Source of the DNA: RAM1 sp943372515 | GTDB taxonomy: Bacteria > Pseudomonadota > Gammaproteobacteria > Burkholderiales > Burkholderiaceae_C | NCBI GenBank assembly: GCA_943372515.1 | Contig: CALRYY010000008.1 | Location: 17,038 to 81,037 of the forward strand | Direction of reading: 5' to 3' | Length of the DNA: 64,000 bases | Shown here: piece by piece, positions 16,630 to 26,445 of the stretch | How the letters are laid out: each line of letters opens with the position of its first letter | How positions within the stretch are numbered: position 1 is the stretch's first letter | Program-made: the position numbers and the translations under genes | Notes under the pieces: generated by a model | Told to the model about the DNA's origin: nothing | Database searches by the model: none | Seen by the model: only the letters and a program-made list of their open reading frames with translations

Positions 16630-19600
16630 GGCGTCGGGACCTGCCCGGCCAGCGCCTGGCGCACCTGCTCCAGGCGCGCCGGCTTGGCCATGATCTGGTC
16701 CACATGCTGGGGCAGGCCGCTGTCATCCAGCAAACTCTGCCCCCATCCCGTGAGCAGCACGACGCCCGTAGTGGGGCTCAGCCGCTTGACGGCCTGCGCC
16801 ACCTGGCGGCCGTCTACATGGGGCATGCCCAGGTCCGTCATGACCAGGTCATAGGCCGGCGCACCCTGGGCCAGCGCCCGCGCAAATTCGTCAATGCCGG
16901 CCTGCCCACCCGCCGTCGCTGTCACCTCATGGCCATCCATACGCAGAATCTGTGTCAGCGAGCCCAGCACCAAAGGGTCGTCGTCCACCAGCAGTACGCG
17001 CCGGTGGCTGACTGGCCGCGCCGATGTGGGCGCAGCGGGTACAGCCACGCCCGCGCCCACACCAGGCAGCGGAAACAGCAGCCGCACGCGCGTACCCAAA
17101 CCGACAGCGCTGTCGATCTCGATATCACCTCCGTGGCGCTGCACCGTGCCGTACACCATCGGCAGGCCCAGACCGCATCCGCGCTGACCCTTGGTCGTGA
17201 AAAACGGCTCCACGCAGCGCCTGCGCGTCGCCTCATCCATGCCGATGCCCGTGTCCGTCACCTCCAGCGCGACGCGCCGTGTACCGTCGGGCGTCAGGAT
17301 CTCGTGCGTGCGCAGCGTCAACGTCCCGCCAGCAGGCATGGCGTCCACCGCATTGAAGACGAGATTGGTCAACGCGTCGCGGACTTCACCCTCCGCAGCA
17401 ACGATGGCCGGCAGATTTTCTGCCAGATCCGTCACCACCGAAATCGCAATGCCTGCCTTCTGGGGGATGTCACGCCAGCAGGCCCGCGTGAGATCCACCA
17501 CGTGGGGCACCAGGCAGTTCAATGGCACCAACACGCCCCTTGGAGCCGCCTCCCCCGGGCGATAGAACTCGCGCATGCGCGCCACGGTCTTGGCCACGTC
17601 GTCGACGGCGCGCTGGATGGTTTGCAAAAAGCCCAGTGCACGCTCACTTAGCCCAGGCTCGTTTTCGAGCAGCGCCTCGACGTACAGGACCACGGGTGAG
17701 ATGGCGTTGTTGATGTCGTGGGCCACCCCGCTGGCCATTTGCCCCACCGCACGCAGGCGCTCCTGCTGCAACAGGGTCTGCTGGCTTTGCTCCAGGTCAA
17801 TGTAGGCCTGACGCAGGGCGCCGTGCAGGCGGGCCTGGCTGGCAGCCAGCGCTGCGTGCCCGCTCAGTTGGCGCAAGAAGGTGTATTCGTCGTCAGAAAA
17901 GGCATGAGACTGCATGCGGGCGACGATCAGCAGGCCAAAAACATCACCGTCGGTGTGCAGCGGCGCTACCACCGCACTGCGCAGCCCGGCCTGCGCCAGC
18001 GCCTGCGCAAGCGGTCCGTAACACACCGCCAGGTCGGGTTCGTAGATGAGCTCGCCGGAAAAACAGCGTGCCAGCTCGTCACCGGCTGCGGACGAAGCCA
18101 GCACGCCGCTCAGCGCAAGCGGCCTGTCCATCAAGCGCGCGGCTACCGTCACGCGGCCCACAGCCATGTGATGTGTGTCATGGCCCAGCCGCGCCAGCGC
18201 CACAAAGTCAGCCGGCAGATGATCTCGCACGTTGTCGCTGACCACCTGGAACACGCCGTCCAGGTCAAGCCGGTCGCCAATGGCCAGGGTGATCTGGTGC
18301 AACAGGGCCGTGCGCATCAGCTGGGCCTTGAGCCTGCGCTGCGCCTGCTGGCGCACCGTGATGTCGCGCACGAAGATGCCGATCAGCTGGTCAACCCCGT
18401 CGCCTCCGTTCGCCACATCAAACACCATGGACGATACCTCGGCCTCAAAAGGCTGGTTGCCCGAACGCAGCATCCTCAGCTCGCCACTGGCCACGCCGTC
18501 GCGATGTCGCGCTGCCAACATCGGGACCAGGCGCGGGTCGCTCGCGTCGACAAGGCCGCTGCGGCCGGCGCGTATCAGCTCCTGCTCGCTCATGCCGAAG
18601 ATGGTGCAGGCGCTGCGGTTGGCTGCAACGATGGCGCCGTCTTGCCGGGCCTTGATCACTCCGTCTTGGCTGTTGTCGAACAACAGGCGAAAGCGGGCCT
18701 CCGAGCGACGCAGAGCCTCCATTTCCTGGCGGCGCAGAGTGATGTCCTGGAACGCGCCCTGCAGATGTGTAATGCGCCCGTCGGCATCGCGCACGGCCTC
18801 GCCCACCGAACGCACCCAGATGAGCCTTCCGGTGGCCGTTCGCTTGGGTAGCTCGAACTCGTACGGCGTGCCGTCGCGCGCGCAGGCCTCTACCAGCGCA
18901 CGCACCTGCGCACGGTGCTCCGGCAAAAAGTAGCCCAGGCCCTCTGCCAGCGTAGGCTGGTAGCCCGGCGGGGCGTCGTGGATGGCGCAGTTTTCGTCCG
19001 ACCAGGTGAGCTTGTACCCGGGCAGGTCGATCGTCCAGCCACCCAGGCGGGCCACCCGCCCGGCCATGCGCAGCACCGACAGGCTCTCACTAAGCTTGTC
19101 CCGCGCGCGCCGGTCCTCGCCTACGTCACTGAAGCTGATGACAGCGCCGCTCGTGTGGCCCTGCCCGTACGTCACGGGTGAACACACGTACTCCACTCGC
19201 AGGGTGGCGCCGTCTTTTCGCACGAACGTATCGTCCGGCACACGAAGCAGCATTGCGTCGCGCATGGTCTGCGCAAAAGGACATGCGTTGCCAGGGCAGG
19301 CTGCGCCTGGTCCGTACAGGACTTCATGCACATCCCGGCCCACAAGCGTATGGCCCACCCAGCCCAGCATTGCCAGCGCCGCGGGGTTCTCGAACGTGAC
19401 GCACCCGGTCGTGTCAACGCCCAGGATGCCTTCACCCACAGACTGCAGGATGAGCTTGTTTTGCTGTTCCGAGCGGACAAGCGCCGCCTGCGTGGCACGC
19501 CGCTGGCTTTCTCGGCGCAAATGGCTCAGTGCAAACGACACATCGCCGGCCACGCGCACCAGCAGGTCTACCTCGTCCTGTTGAAAATAGCCCGGCTCAC

Positions 19601-20060
19601 CGGCAAACAGCACCAGCGCACCGAATACGTTGCCGTCCAGCATGAGCGGGAAAGCCGCCGATGCGCGAAATCCCCGGCGCTGCGTCTGCTCACGCCAGGG
19701 AGCCATGCGCGGCTCCGTGCCCAGGTCGTTGCACACATCATGGCGGCCCGTTCGCATGGCCGTGGCGCTGGTGCCGTGTTTGAGCTTTTCATCGTCAATG
19801 TTCACATGGATTTCATCGAAGTAACCACTGTCGTCGCCAAAATGGACCAGCGGCCGCACACGGCCCGTCACAGCCTCCGGTGCCACGACGGCTGCCAGCA
19901 GGAAGCCGCCGCGCTCCACCGCTACCCGGCAAGTCGCCAGGAACAGGTCGCTGTCACTTTGCGAGCGAACCACGGCTTCGTTGGTGCCGCTGAGCACCTG
20001 ATACAGACGGTTCAGACGTTCCAGCCGTTGCAACGGTGACGGCGCTTGCAACGCACTCAT
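16626..20060 (-). CDS. Cytoplasmic multi-sensor hybrid histidine kinase (GAF-PAS-PAS-PAS-GAF-HK-REC)
   Basis: 1144 residues without an obvious membrane segment. An N-terminal GAF domain (about 20-185) is followed by three PAS domains (about 190-570; for example WTIDLPGYKLTWSDENCAIH and FRLLFDNSQDGVIKARQDGA) and a second GAF domain (about 580-730). The HisKA domain has its histidine in ASGVAHDINNAISP near 781; then an ATPase domain (VTDTGIGMDEATRRR, GCGLGLPMVYG) and a C-terminal receiver with its aspartate in LVMTDLGMPHVDG near 1074. It overlaps both neighbouring kinase genes by four bases. The signals are unknown; GAF and PAS modules usually bind small molecules, heme or flavin. Confidence 0.9.
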   Translation of the reverse strand: MSALQAPSPLQRLERLNRLYQVLSGTNEAVVRSQSDSDLFLATCRVAVERGGFLLAAVVAPEAVTGRVRPLVHFGDDSGYFDEIHVNIDDEKLKHGTSATAMRTGRHDVCNDLGTEPRMAPWREQTQRRGFRASAAFPLMLDGNVFGALVLFAGEPGYFQQDEVDLLVRVAGDVSFALSHLRRESQRRATQAALVRSEQQNKLILQSVGEGILGVDTTGCVTFENPAALAMLGWVGHTLVGRDVHEVLYGPGAACPGNACPFAQTMRDAMLLRVPDDTFVRKDGATLRVEYVCSPVTYGQGHTSGAVISFSDVGEDRRARDKLSESLSVLRMAGRVARLGGWTIDLPGYKLTWSDENCAIHDAPPGYQPTLAEGLGYFLPEHRAQVRALVEACARDGTPYEFELPKRTATGRLIWVRSVGEAVRDADGRITHLQGAFQDITLRRQEMEALRRSEARFRLLFDNSQDGVIKARQDGAIVAANRSACTIFGMSEQELIRAGRSGLVDASDPRLVPMLAARHRDGVASGELRMLRSGNQPFEAEVSSMVFDVANGGDGVDQLIGIFVRDITVRQQAQRRLKAQLMRTALLHQITLAIGDRLDLDGVFQVVSDNVRDHLPADFVALARLGHDTHHMAVGRVTVAARLMDRPLALSGVLASSAAGDELARCFSGELIYEPDLAVCYGPLAQALAQAGLRSAVVAPLHTDGDVFGLLIVARMQSHAFSDDEYTFLRQLSGHAALAASQARLHGALRQAYIDLEQSQQTLLQQERLRAVGQMASGVAHDINNAISPVVLYVEALLENEPGLSERALGFLQTIQRAVDDVAKTVARMREFYRPGEAAPRGVLVPLNCLVPHVVDLTRACWRDIPQKAGIAISVVTDLAENLPAIVAAEGEVRDALTNLVFNAVDAMPAGGTLTLRTHEILTPDGTRRVALEVTDTGIGMDEATRRRCVEPFFTTKGQRGCGLGLPMVYGTVQRHGGDIEIDSAVGLGTRVRLLFPLPGVGAGVAVPAAPTSARPVSHRRVLLVDDDPLVLGSLTQILRMDGHEVTATAGGQAGIDEFARALAQGAPAYDLVMTDLGMPHVDGRQVAQAVKRLSPTTGVVLLTGWGQSLLDDSGLPQHVDQIMAKPARLEQVRQALAGQVPTP

Positions 20061-21628
20061 GCTGCGCCCGTGCGAATGGGAGCCAAGGCCTGGCGTACCT
20101 GCGCCAGGCGCGGGGGCTTGCCCAAAACGGTGTCTACGTAGGGCTGCCAGTCGTCCACGGCGTCTACGCGGGGGCCCCAGCCGGTGAGCATGACAACCCG
20201 GGTGCCCGGACTGGCCGTCTTGACCGCACGCGCGACAGCACGGCCATCCATGTGGGGCATGCCGAAGTCCGTGATGACCACGTCGAACGCCACGCCAGCT
20301 TGCAGCGCGCGCTGGAACGCCTCGACTCCGATCTCGCCGCCTGCGGCCGTGCTGACCTGGTGTCCGTCAATCTCAAGCAGGTTACGCAGCGACAGCAGCA
20401 CCATCGGATCGTCGTCCACCAGCAGCACGCGCACTGGCTCAGCTGCGGGCTGTGCAGGCACAGCCGGTGGCAGGTGCGCGGCGGCAGGCACGCCTGAGCA
20501 CATGGGCAGTGTGAATGCAAACAGCGCACCTTCACCGGGCCAGGACTGCGCACGCACGCTGCCTCCGTGGCGCTCGACCACGCGTCTGACGTTGGCCAGG
20601 CCCATGCCGTTGCCCATGAAGTGCTGGTCGGAATGAAGCCGCTCAAAAGGCTGAAACAGCCGGTCCGCATAGGCGGGATCAAAGCCCACGCCGTTGTCGC
20701 GCACGCCGATTTCCCACCCGGGTTCACAAAGCGACGCCTCAACACCGATCTGAACCGGATCCTTGCCATGCGTGTACTTGAGTGCGTTGGATAGCAGATT
20801 GACAAGCACCAGCTCCAGCAAGGATGCGTCTCCCATCACCGTAGGCAACTCGCCTACAGACCACTGCACCGTGCGGCCCTGCGCCTGCAGATCGACTGCT
20901 CGCTGCGCCCGCTGCAGCACGGGCGCCAACGCCACCGGCCGAAGCTCGAGGGGGCGAACGCCAAGGCGTGCAAATGACAGCAGGTCGTGCACCAGCCGGT
21001 TGCCACGTACGCTGGTGTCCAGGATGCGTTGCAGGTAGTGGCCCTCGCGCTCATCCAGCTTGGCTGCGGCGCTGCGTTGCAGCACGGTGGCAAAGCCCTC
21101 TGTCACCTGCATGACGGCCTGCAGGTCATGCGAGATGCGTCCGGCAAATGAATCAAGCTCCAGGTTGACCGCCTCCAGCTGCGCGTTGATAGCGCGGGCC
21201 TCCTCCAACAAGCGGTTGTTGTCCGAGCGCAGTCGCTGCACTTCCAGGGCACGCACAATCACCGGGCGGATTTCGCTCATGCGAAAGGGCTTCAGGATGT
21301 AATCCAGAACACCCGCTTTCAGTGCAGCCACAGCGCTGTCGATGGTGCCGTGCCCCGTCATGAGCACAACGACCATGGCAGGTTGGGTGACCATGGCCTC
21401 GCGAGCCAGTTGCACACCGTCATACCCGGGCATTTGCAGGTCGGTCAGCAACAGGTCAAAGCTGCGCTCGCGCAGCAGCGCCAAGGCCTCCGGGGCGCCC
21501 CGACACCCGGTTACGTCATAGCCCGCGTCCAGTAAAAGCGAGTGGAGCGCTTGCAGTTGGGCAACCTCATCGTCTACCAGAAGCAACCGGGACTTTTCCT
21601 GCATGAGAAACCCCGTTTCTGTACGCAC
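20057..21628 (-). CDS. Response regulator-histidine kinase-response regulator protein
   Basis: 523 residues. An N-terminal receiver (LLLVDDEVAQ, phospho-Asp in LLLTDLQMPG near 59, KPF lysine) is joined by a coiled coil to a HisKA domain with its histidine in AGRISHDLQAV near 166. An ATPase domain (VRDNGVGFDPAYADRLFQPF, GNGMGLANVRRV) and a second receiver (LLVDDDPMVLL, phospho-Asp in VVITDFGMPHMDG near 450) follow. The kinase region is of the phytochrome-like type. It is the first gene of the operon and overlaps the next by four bases. Its C-terminal receiver is very similar to that of the next gene, suggesting phosphotransfer within the operon. No DNA-binding domain is present. Confidence 0.9.
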   Translation of the reverse strand: MRTETGFLMQEKSRLLLVDDEVAQLQALHSLLLDAGYDVTGCRGAPEALALLRERSFDLLLTDLQMPGYDGVQLAREAMVTQPAMVVVLMTGHGTIDSAVAALKAGVLDYILKPFRMSEIRPVIVRALEVQRLRSDNNRLLEEARAINAQLEAVNLELDSFAGRISHDLQAVMQVTEGFATVLQRSAAAKLDEREGHYLQRILDTSVRGNRLVHDLLSFARLGVRPLELRPVALAPVLQRAQRAVDLQAQGRTVQWSVGELPTVMGDASLLELVLVNLLSNALKYTHGKDPVQIGVEASLCEPGWEIGVRDNGVGFDPAYADRLFQPFERLHSDQHFMGNGMGLANVRRVVERHGGSVRAQSWPGEGALFAFTLPMCSGVPAAAHLPPAVPAQPAAEPVRVLLVDDDPMVLLSLRNLLEIDGHQVSTAAGGEIGVEAFQRALQAGVAFDVVITDFGMPHMDGRAVARAVKTASPGTRVVMLTGWGPRVDAVDDWQPYVDTVLGKPPRLAQVRQALAPIRTGAA

Positions 21629-21786
21629 TGGCGGCGCAGGGATTGCACAGCCCCCTTACGAAGCATCAATAGCTGCTGCCTGAATCGGGTAACAAACCTT
21701 AACAATGTTGGCGGGCTGTGCCTTAGGTAAATTCCTTAATCCGGCCCCCCGTGCAGGGAAGAGCGAACTCGGGCAACATCGCCCGC

Positions 21787-22656
21787 ATGACCGACCCGAC
21801 CCCCTACATGCCCCCCAAAGTCTGGGCGCCACCGGCCAACACCGGTGGGCGCTTCGCCAACATCAACCGCCCCGTGGCCGGCCCCACGCACGACAAGGAC
21901 TTGCCGGTAGGCAAGCACCCACTGCAGCTGTATTCATTGGGCACACCGAACGGCGTGAAAGTGACAGTCATGCTGGAGGAACTGCTGGCCCTGGGCCACA
22001 GCGGCGCCGAATACGACGCCTGGCTGATCCGCATCAATGAAGGTGCGCAGTTTGGCAGCGGCTTTGTGGCTGCCAACCCCAACTCCAAAATCCCCGTGCT
22101 GGTGGACCACAGCGGCGCGCAGCCGCTGCGTGTGTTTGAATCCGGCGCCATCCTGGTCTACCTGGCCGAGAAGTTCGGCGCGTTTTTGCCCACGCAGGCC
22201 GCGCAGCGCGCCGAATGCATGGCGTGGCTGTTCTGGCAGATGGGCAGCGCGCCGTTTCTGGGCGGGGGCTTCGGCCACTTTTATGCCTACGCGCCTGAAA
22301 AAATCCAGTACGCGATTGACCGCTACGCCATGGAAGTCAAACGCCAGATGGACGTGCTGGACCGCCGCCTGGCCGACAGCCGCTACATCGCCGGTGACGA
22401 TTACACGATCGCCGACATGGCCATCTGGCCCTGGTACGGCGCGCTGGCCAGAGGGCAGCTGTACGAAGCCGGTGAATTCCTGCAGGTGGACAGCTACACC
22501 CATGTGCTGCGCTGGACGAACGAGATCGCGCAGCGCCCAGCCGCCCAGCGCGGGCGCATGGTCAACCGGCCTTGGGGCGAACCGTCCAGCCAACTGCACG
22601 AGCGCCACGACGCCAGCGACTTTGACACCCGCACACAGGACAAGCTCGCACCATGA
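21787..22656 (+). CDS. yghU: Glutathione-dependent disulfide-bond oxidoreductase / YghU-like GST
   Basis: A 289-residue Nu-class glutathione transferase. The extended N-terminal tail (YMPPKVWAPPANTGGRFANI, then NRPVAGPTHDKDLPVGKHPL) is diagnostic of YghU/YfcG-like enzymes. A thioredoxin-like domain (SLGTPNGVKVTVMLEELLAL, NSKIPVLVD, RVFESGAILVYLAEKF) and a helical domain follow. Such enzymes reduce disulfides and peroxides with two bound glutathiones. The start at 21787 (MTDPTPYMPPK) suits the family; the extra upstream codons lie in the promoter region. A second GST gene overlaps its stop by four bases. Confidence 0.92.
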   Translation: MTDPTPYMPPKVWAPPANTGGRFANINRPVAGPTHDKDLPVGKHPLQLYSLGTPNGVKVTVMLEELLALGHSGAEYDAWLIRINEGAQFGSGFVAANPNSKIPVLVDHSGAQPLRVFESGAILVYLAEKFGAFLPTQAAQRAECMAWLFWQMGSAPFLGGGFGHFYAYAPEKIQYAIDRYAMEVKRQMDVLDRRLADSRYIAGDDYTIADMAIWPWYGALARGQLYEAGEFLQVDSYTHVLRWTNEIAQRPAAQRGRMVNRPWGEPSSQLHERHDASDFDTRTQDKLAP

Positions 22657-23285
22657 TCACGCTGTACGACTGCGCCACCGCACCCAGCCCGCGCCGCGCC
22701 CGCATCCTGCTGGCTGAAAAAGGCGTCACCCACCACACCGTGCAGGTAGACCTGAAAACCGGCGAGCAGATGGGCGAGGCCTACCGCGCCATCAACCCGC
22801 AATGCACCGTGCCGGCGCTGGTCACTGAAGAAGGCGCGGTGCTGAGCGACAACGCGAGCATTGCCGCGTACCTGGAGGCCCGCTACCCGCAACCCGCGCT
22901 TTTGGGTACCACGCCGCTTGAAAAGGCCGAGGTCGCCAGCTGGCAATGGCGCATTGAATTTGAAGGCCTGATGGCCATTGCCGAGACCCTGCGCAACAGC
23001 TCGCCCGCCATGGCCAACCGGGCCCTGCCCGGCCCGGTGGACTACGCGCAAATCCCCGATCTGGCCCAGCGGGGGCTGGCGCGCGTGCAGCAGTTTTTTG
23101 TGACGCTGAACGAGCGGCTGGACGGGCGCGACTTTGTGGCAGCCGGCCAGTTCAGCATTGCCGACATCACCGCCGTGGTGGCCGTGGACTTTGCCCGCAT
23201 CGTGAAGGTCAAGCCCGGTGAACAGCACCCGCACCTGATGCGCTGGCGTGCGGCGATGGGGGAGCGGTCGTCAATGAAGCTTTGA
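22653..23285 (+). CDS. Glutathione S-transferase family protein
   Basis: A 210-residue two-domain GST. The thioredoxin-like half has APSPRRARILLAEKG (the active-site serine region), NPQCTVPALV with the cis-proline, and the glutathione-binding LSDNASIAAYLEARYP. The helical half contains FSIADITAVVAVDFARI with the N-capping Ser/Asp. The ATG overlaps the YghU-like gene (ATGA), so the pair is co-translated and probably acts on related electrophiles or peroxides. Confidence 0.92.
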   Translation: MITLYDCATAPSPRRARILLAEKGVTHHTVQVDLKTGEQMGEAYRAINPQCTVPALVTEEGAVLSDNASIAAYLEARYPQPALLGTTPLEKAEVASWQWRIEFEGLMAIAETLRNSSPAMANRALPGPVDYAQIPDLAQRGLARVQQFFVTLNERLDGRDFVAAGQFSIADITAVVAVDFARIVKVKPGEQHPHLMRWRAAMGERSSMKL

Positions 23286-23339
23286 GCCTGCCATTCACAT
23301 CATGCTGTCTATAGTGTGGGGCCCTGCCCGTTTGCGTTC

Positions 23340-24548
23340 ATGTCCCCACCACCCTCATCCAGCCCCCTGCTCATTGCCAACCTGATCGGCCAGCTCGCCT
23401 TTGGCCTGCTGGCCATGACGATCTGCATTCCGTCCATGCAGGAATGGGGCGCGATCTTTGGCGCCAGCCAGGCGTCGGTGCAGCTGACCTTCAGCGGGTA
23501 TGTGCTGACCTACGGTTGCCTGCAGTTGGTCTATGGCCCGCTGTCGGATCGCTGGGGCCGCAAGCGGCTGTTGATGGTGGGGCTGGTACTGTCTTTTGCG
23601 GGCTCGTTGCTGGCTGCGCTGGCGCCCACCCTGCCCCTGCTGACGGCCGCACGCGTGCTGCAGGGTGCGGGCGCCGCCGCCGGCATGGTGATCGGCCGCG
23701 CACTGGTGCAGGACCTGTTCCAGGGCCCGGGACGCACCCGCGTCATGGCATGGATCGGCATGGCCATGGGCCTGTGCCCGCCGGCAGCCACCATCCTGGG
23801 CGGGCAGCTGCATGTGAGCCTGGGCTGGCAGGCCAATTTCTTTGTGATGGCGGGGTTGGCCGTGCTGCTTTTCTTTGCCGCCTGGCGCGGCCTGCCGTCG
23901 CACCAGCCGCCTGCGGGCGTGCAGCCCCACTGGCTGGGATCGATGCTGTCGTCATATGCCCAGCTGGCGCGCGAGCCGGGTTTTCGCCTGTATGTCCTGT
24001 TAGTCAGCATGACAACAGCGACCTTCTACACATTTCTGGGCGGCGCGCCGCTGGTGCTGGGCAGCTACGGCGTGGGGCCGGCCCATGTGGGCTACTACAT
24101 CATGTGCATTCCGCTGGCCTACATCGTGGGCAACTTCGCCACCAGCCGTCTGGTGCATCGCCTGGGTGACCGGCGCATGCTGGTGGCCGGGCAGGCTTTC
24201 ACGCTCGGTGGCCTGGTGCTGCTGATCGGCCTGGGCCTGGCGGGGCTGAACACGCCGCTGGCGTTTGCCTTGCCGCTGACGCTCATGGGCATAGGCCACG
24301 GCTTGCTGGTGCCACCCGCACTGGCAGGGACCGTGGGCGTGCTGCCGGCATTGGCCGGCTCCGCAGCTGCCGTGGCGGGCGTGACGCAACAGCTCACTGG
24401 TGCCCTGGGCGGCTATGCCGTCGGGCTGGTACCGCACCACGGTGCGGTAAATCTGGGCTGGATGATGCTCGCCTTCACGCTGTGCGCCACCGGGGCCATG
24501 GCGTTGCTGCTGCACATGCAGCGCAGCCACCCTGCCCGTCCGCGCTGA
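23340..24548 (+). CDS. MFS drug efflux transporter (Bcr/CflA type)
   Basis: About 402 residues and twelve helices. The first half has the MFS signature YGPLSDRWGRKRLLMVGL between helices 2 and 3, an ASVQLTFSGYVLTYG segment and the RVLQGAGAAAGMVIGRA motif in helix 4. These together mark the 12-helix Bcr/CflA drug-resistance group. Start choice is between GTG 23316 and ATG 23340; I favour the ATG. It follows the GST pair on the same strand after about 55 bases, so a joint detoxification role is possible but not proven. Substrate unknown. Confidence 0.88.
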   Translation: MSPPPSSSPLLIANLIGQLAFGLLAMTICIPSMQEWGAIFGASQASVQLTFSGYVLTYGCLQLVYGPLSDRWGRKRLLMVGLVLSFAGSLLAALAPTLPLLTAARVLQGAGAAAGMVIGRALVQDLFQGPGRTRVMAWIGMAMGLCPPAATILGGQLHVSLGWQANFFVMAGLAVLLFFAAWRGLPSHQPPAGVQPHWLGSMLSSYAQLAREPGFRLYVLLVSMTTATFYTFLGGAPLVLGSYGVGPAHVGYYIMCIPLAYIVGNFATSRLVHRLGDRRMLVAGQAFTLGGLVLLIGLGLAGLNTPLAFALPLTLMGIGHGLLVPPALAGTVGVLPALAGSAAAVAGVTQQLTGALGGYAVGLVPHHGAVNLGWMMLAFTLCATGAMALLLHMQRSHPARPR

Positions 24549-24563
24549 AGCATCAGGACAGGC

Positions 24564-25766
24564 TCAGACGCGTTCCAGGATCACCGCTATGCCCTGGCCC
24601 ACGCCAATGCACATGGTGCAAAGCGCGTAGCGGCCACCGGTCTTGTGCAGCTGGTTCACCGCTGTGGTGGCCAGGCGCGCGCCGCTGGCGCCCAGCGGAT
24701 GGCCCAGTGCAATGGCGCCGCCCCACTGGTTGACGCGAGGGTCGTCGTCGCGCAGGCCCAGCTGGCGCAGCACGGCCAGGCCCTGGGCGGCAAAGGCCTC
24801 GTTCAGCTCGATCACATCCAGCTGTGCCAGCGTGATGCCCGTCAGCGCCAGCACCTTCAGCGTAGCCGGTGCGGGGCCGATGCCCATGATGCGCGGCGCC
24901 ACGCCGGCTGTCGCCATGCCCACCACGCGGGCGCGCGGCGTCAGGCCGTTTTTGGCGGCTGTGGATTCGTCGGCCAACAGCAGCGCGCAGGCGCCGTCGT
25001 TCACGCCGCTGGCGTTGCCGGCGGTCACCGTGCCGTCGGGGCGCACCACACCCTTGAGCCTGGCCAGGGATTCCATCGAGGTTTCACGTGGGTGCTCGTC
25101 GTTGCTCACCACCACCGGATCGCCCTTTTTCTGCGCAATGGTGACAGGTGTGATTTCACTGTCAAAGTGGCCTGTCTTCTGTGCGGCCACGGCCTTCATC
25201 TGGCTGGCCAGGGCCATACGGTCCTGCGCCTCGCGCTCGATCTTGAAATCTGTGGCCACGTTTTCTGCCGTCTCGGGCATGGCGTCCACACCATACTTTT
25301 CTTTCATCAGCTTGTTGATGAAGCGCCAGCCAATGGTGGTGTCGTACACCGCGTTGGCGCGGCTGAAGGCGCTCTCGGCTTTGGGCATCACAAAGGGCGC
25401 ACGGCTCATGCTCTCTACACCGCCTGCAATCATCAACGTGGCCTCGCCCGCCTTGATGGCCCGCGCTGCGGTGCCCACTGCGTCCAGGCCCGAGCCACAC
25501 AGGCGGTTGATGGTGGCACCGGTCACGTCGATCGGCAGGCCCGCCAGCAGGCTTGCCATGTGGGCCACGTTGCGGTTGTCTTCTCCAGCCTGGTTGGCGC
25601 AGCCGTAGATCACGTCGGTTACAGCCGCCCAGTCCACATTCGGGTTGCGCGCCATCAAAGCCCTGAGCGGGATCGCGCCCAGGTCGTCGGTGCGCACGCT
25701 GCTCAGGGCGCCGCCGTAGCGACCGAAGGGGGTGCGGATGGCGTCGCAGATGAAAGCCTGGGTCAT
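24564..25766 (-). CDS. pcaF: 3-oxoadipyl-CoA thiolase
   Basis: A 400-residue thiolase, exactly the usual PcaF length. It shows the acylation cysteine in INRLCGSGLDAV, the substrate loop GGVESMSRAPFVM, the NEAFAAQGLAVLR motif, GGAIALGHPLGASGAR with the catalytic histidine, and the deprotonating cysteine in ALCTMCIGVGQG. It cleaves 3-oxoadipyl-CoA to succinyl-CoA and acetyl-CoA, the last step of the beta-ketoadipate pathway. The start at 25766 (MTQAFICDAIRTPFGRYG) matches the family. It lies 35 bases after pcaJ. Confidence 0.93.
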   Translation of the reverse strand: MTQAFICDAIRTPFGRYGGALSSVRTDDLGAIPLRALMARNPNVDWAAVTDVIYGCANQAGEDNRNVAHMASLLAGLPIDVTGATINRLCGSGLDAVGTAARAIKAGEATLMIAGGVESMSRAPFVMPKAESAFSRANAVYDTTIGWRFINKLMKEKYGVDAMPETAENVATDFKIEREAQDRMALASQMKAVAAQKTGHFDSEITPVTIAQKKGDPVVVSNDEHPRETSMESLARLKGVVRPDGTVTAGNASGVNDGACALLLADESTAAKNGLTPRARVVGMATAGVAPRIMGIGPAPATLKVLALTGITLAQLDVIELNEAFAAQGLAVLRQLGLRDDDPRVNQWGGAIALGHPLGASGARLATTAVNQLHKTGGRYALCTMCIGVGQGIAVILERV

Positions 25767-25801
25767 TGAAAGTGTCTCCTGATCAAAGTTGGTATGGGCT
25801 G

Positions 25802-26443
25802 TCAGGCCTGCAGGGGCAGGCCCACGAGTTGTTCTAGTTCGGCGTGGCTCAACCCGTCCACACGGTCCACGCAGCGCAGGCCCTGAGGTGTCACGTCCAG
25901 CGTGGCCACGTCGGTGTAGATGCGTTTGACGCAGGCCAGGCCGGTCAGTGGATAGGTGCATTCGCGCACGATCTTGCTGGCGCCCTGTTTGGTCAGCAGG
26001 TCCATCATCACCCAGGTCTGTTTGGCACCCACCGCGAGGTCCATGGCGCCGCCCACGGCGGGGATGGCGCCGGTCTCGCCGGTGTGCCAGTTGGCCAGGT
26101 CGCCGCGTTCGCTGACCTGGAAGGCACCCAGCACGCAGATGTCCAGGTGGCCGCCGCGCATCATGGCAAAGCTGTCGGTGTGGTGAAAGTACGAGCCGCC
26201 GGGCAGCAGCGTCACGGGCTGCTTGCCGGCGTTGATGAGGTCGTAGTCCTCTTCACCCGCAGCAGGCGCGGGGCCCATGCCGAGCAGCCCGTTTTCGCTG
26301 TGCAAGAGCACTTCACGGCTGGCCGGGATGTGATTGGCCACCAGAGTAGGCTGGCCGATGCCCAGGTTGACCGTGGCGCCTTCGGGGATGTCCTGCGCCA
26401 CGCGGGCGGCCAGCTGGTCTTTGGTGCGGCGGGTGTACGTCAT
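25802..26443 (-). CDS. pcaJ: 3-oxoadipate CoA-transferase subunit B
   Basis: A 213-residue beta subunit of the type I CoA-transferase that converts 3-oxoadipate plus succinyl-CoA to 3-oxoadipyl-CoA. The catalytic glutamate lies in the LLHSENGLLGMGP motif; GATVNLGIGQPTLVANHIP and GGAMDLAVGAKQTWVMMD are family hallmarks. It starts two bases after pcaI and is followed by pcaF. The order pcaI-pcaJ-pcaF fits the oxoadipate enzyme better than acetoacetate transferases. Confidence 0.92.
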   Translation of the reverse strand: MTYTRRTKDQLAARVAQDIPEGATVNLGIGQPTLVANHIPASREVLLHSENGLLGMGPAPAAGEEDYDLINAGKQPVTLLPGGSYFHHTDSFAMMRGGHLDICVLGAFQVSERGDLANWHTGETGAIPAVGGAMDLAVGAKQTWVMMDLLTKQGASKIVRECTYPLTGLACVKRIYTDVATLDVTPQGLRCVDRVDGLSHAELEQLVGLPLQA

Positions 26444-26445
26444 GC

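Noticed and set aside
24643..25769. Overlapping plus-strand frames opposite pcaF
   Set aside because: Shadow frames of a well-conserved thiolase; no start signals or motifs.
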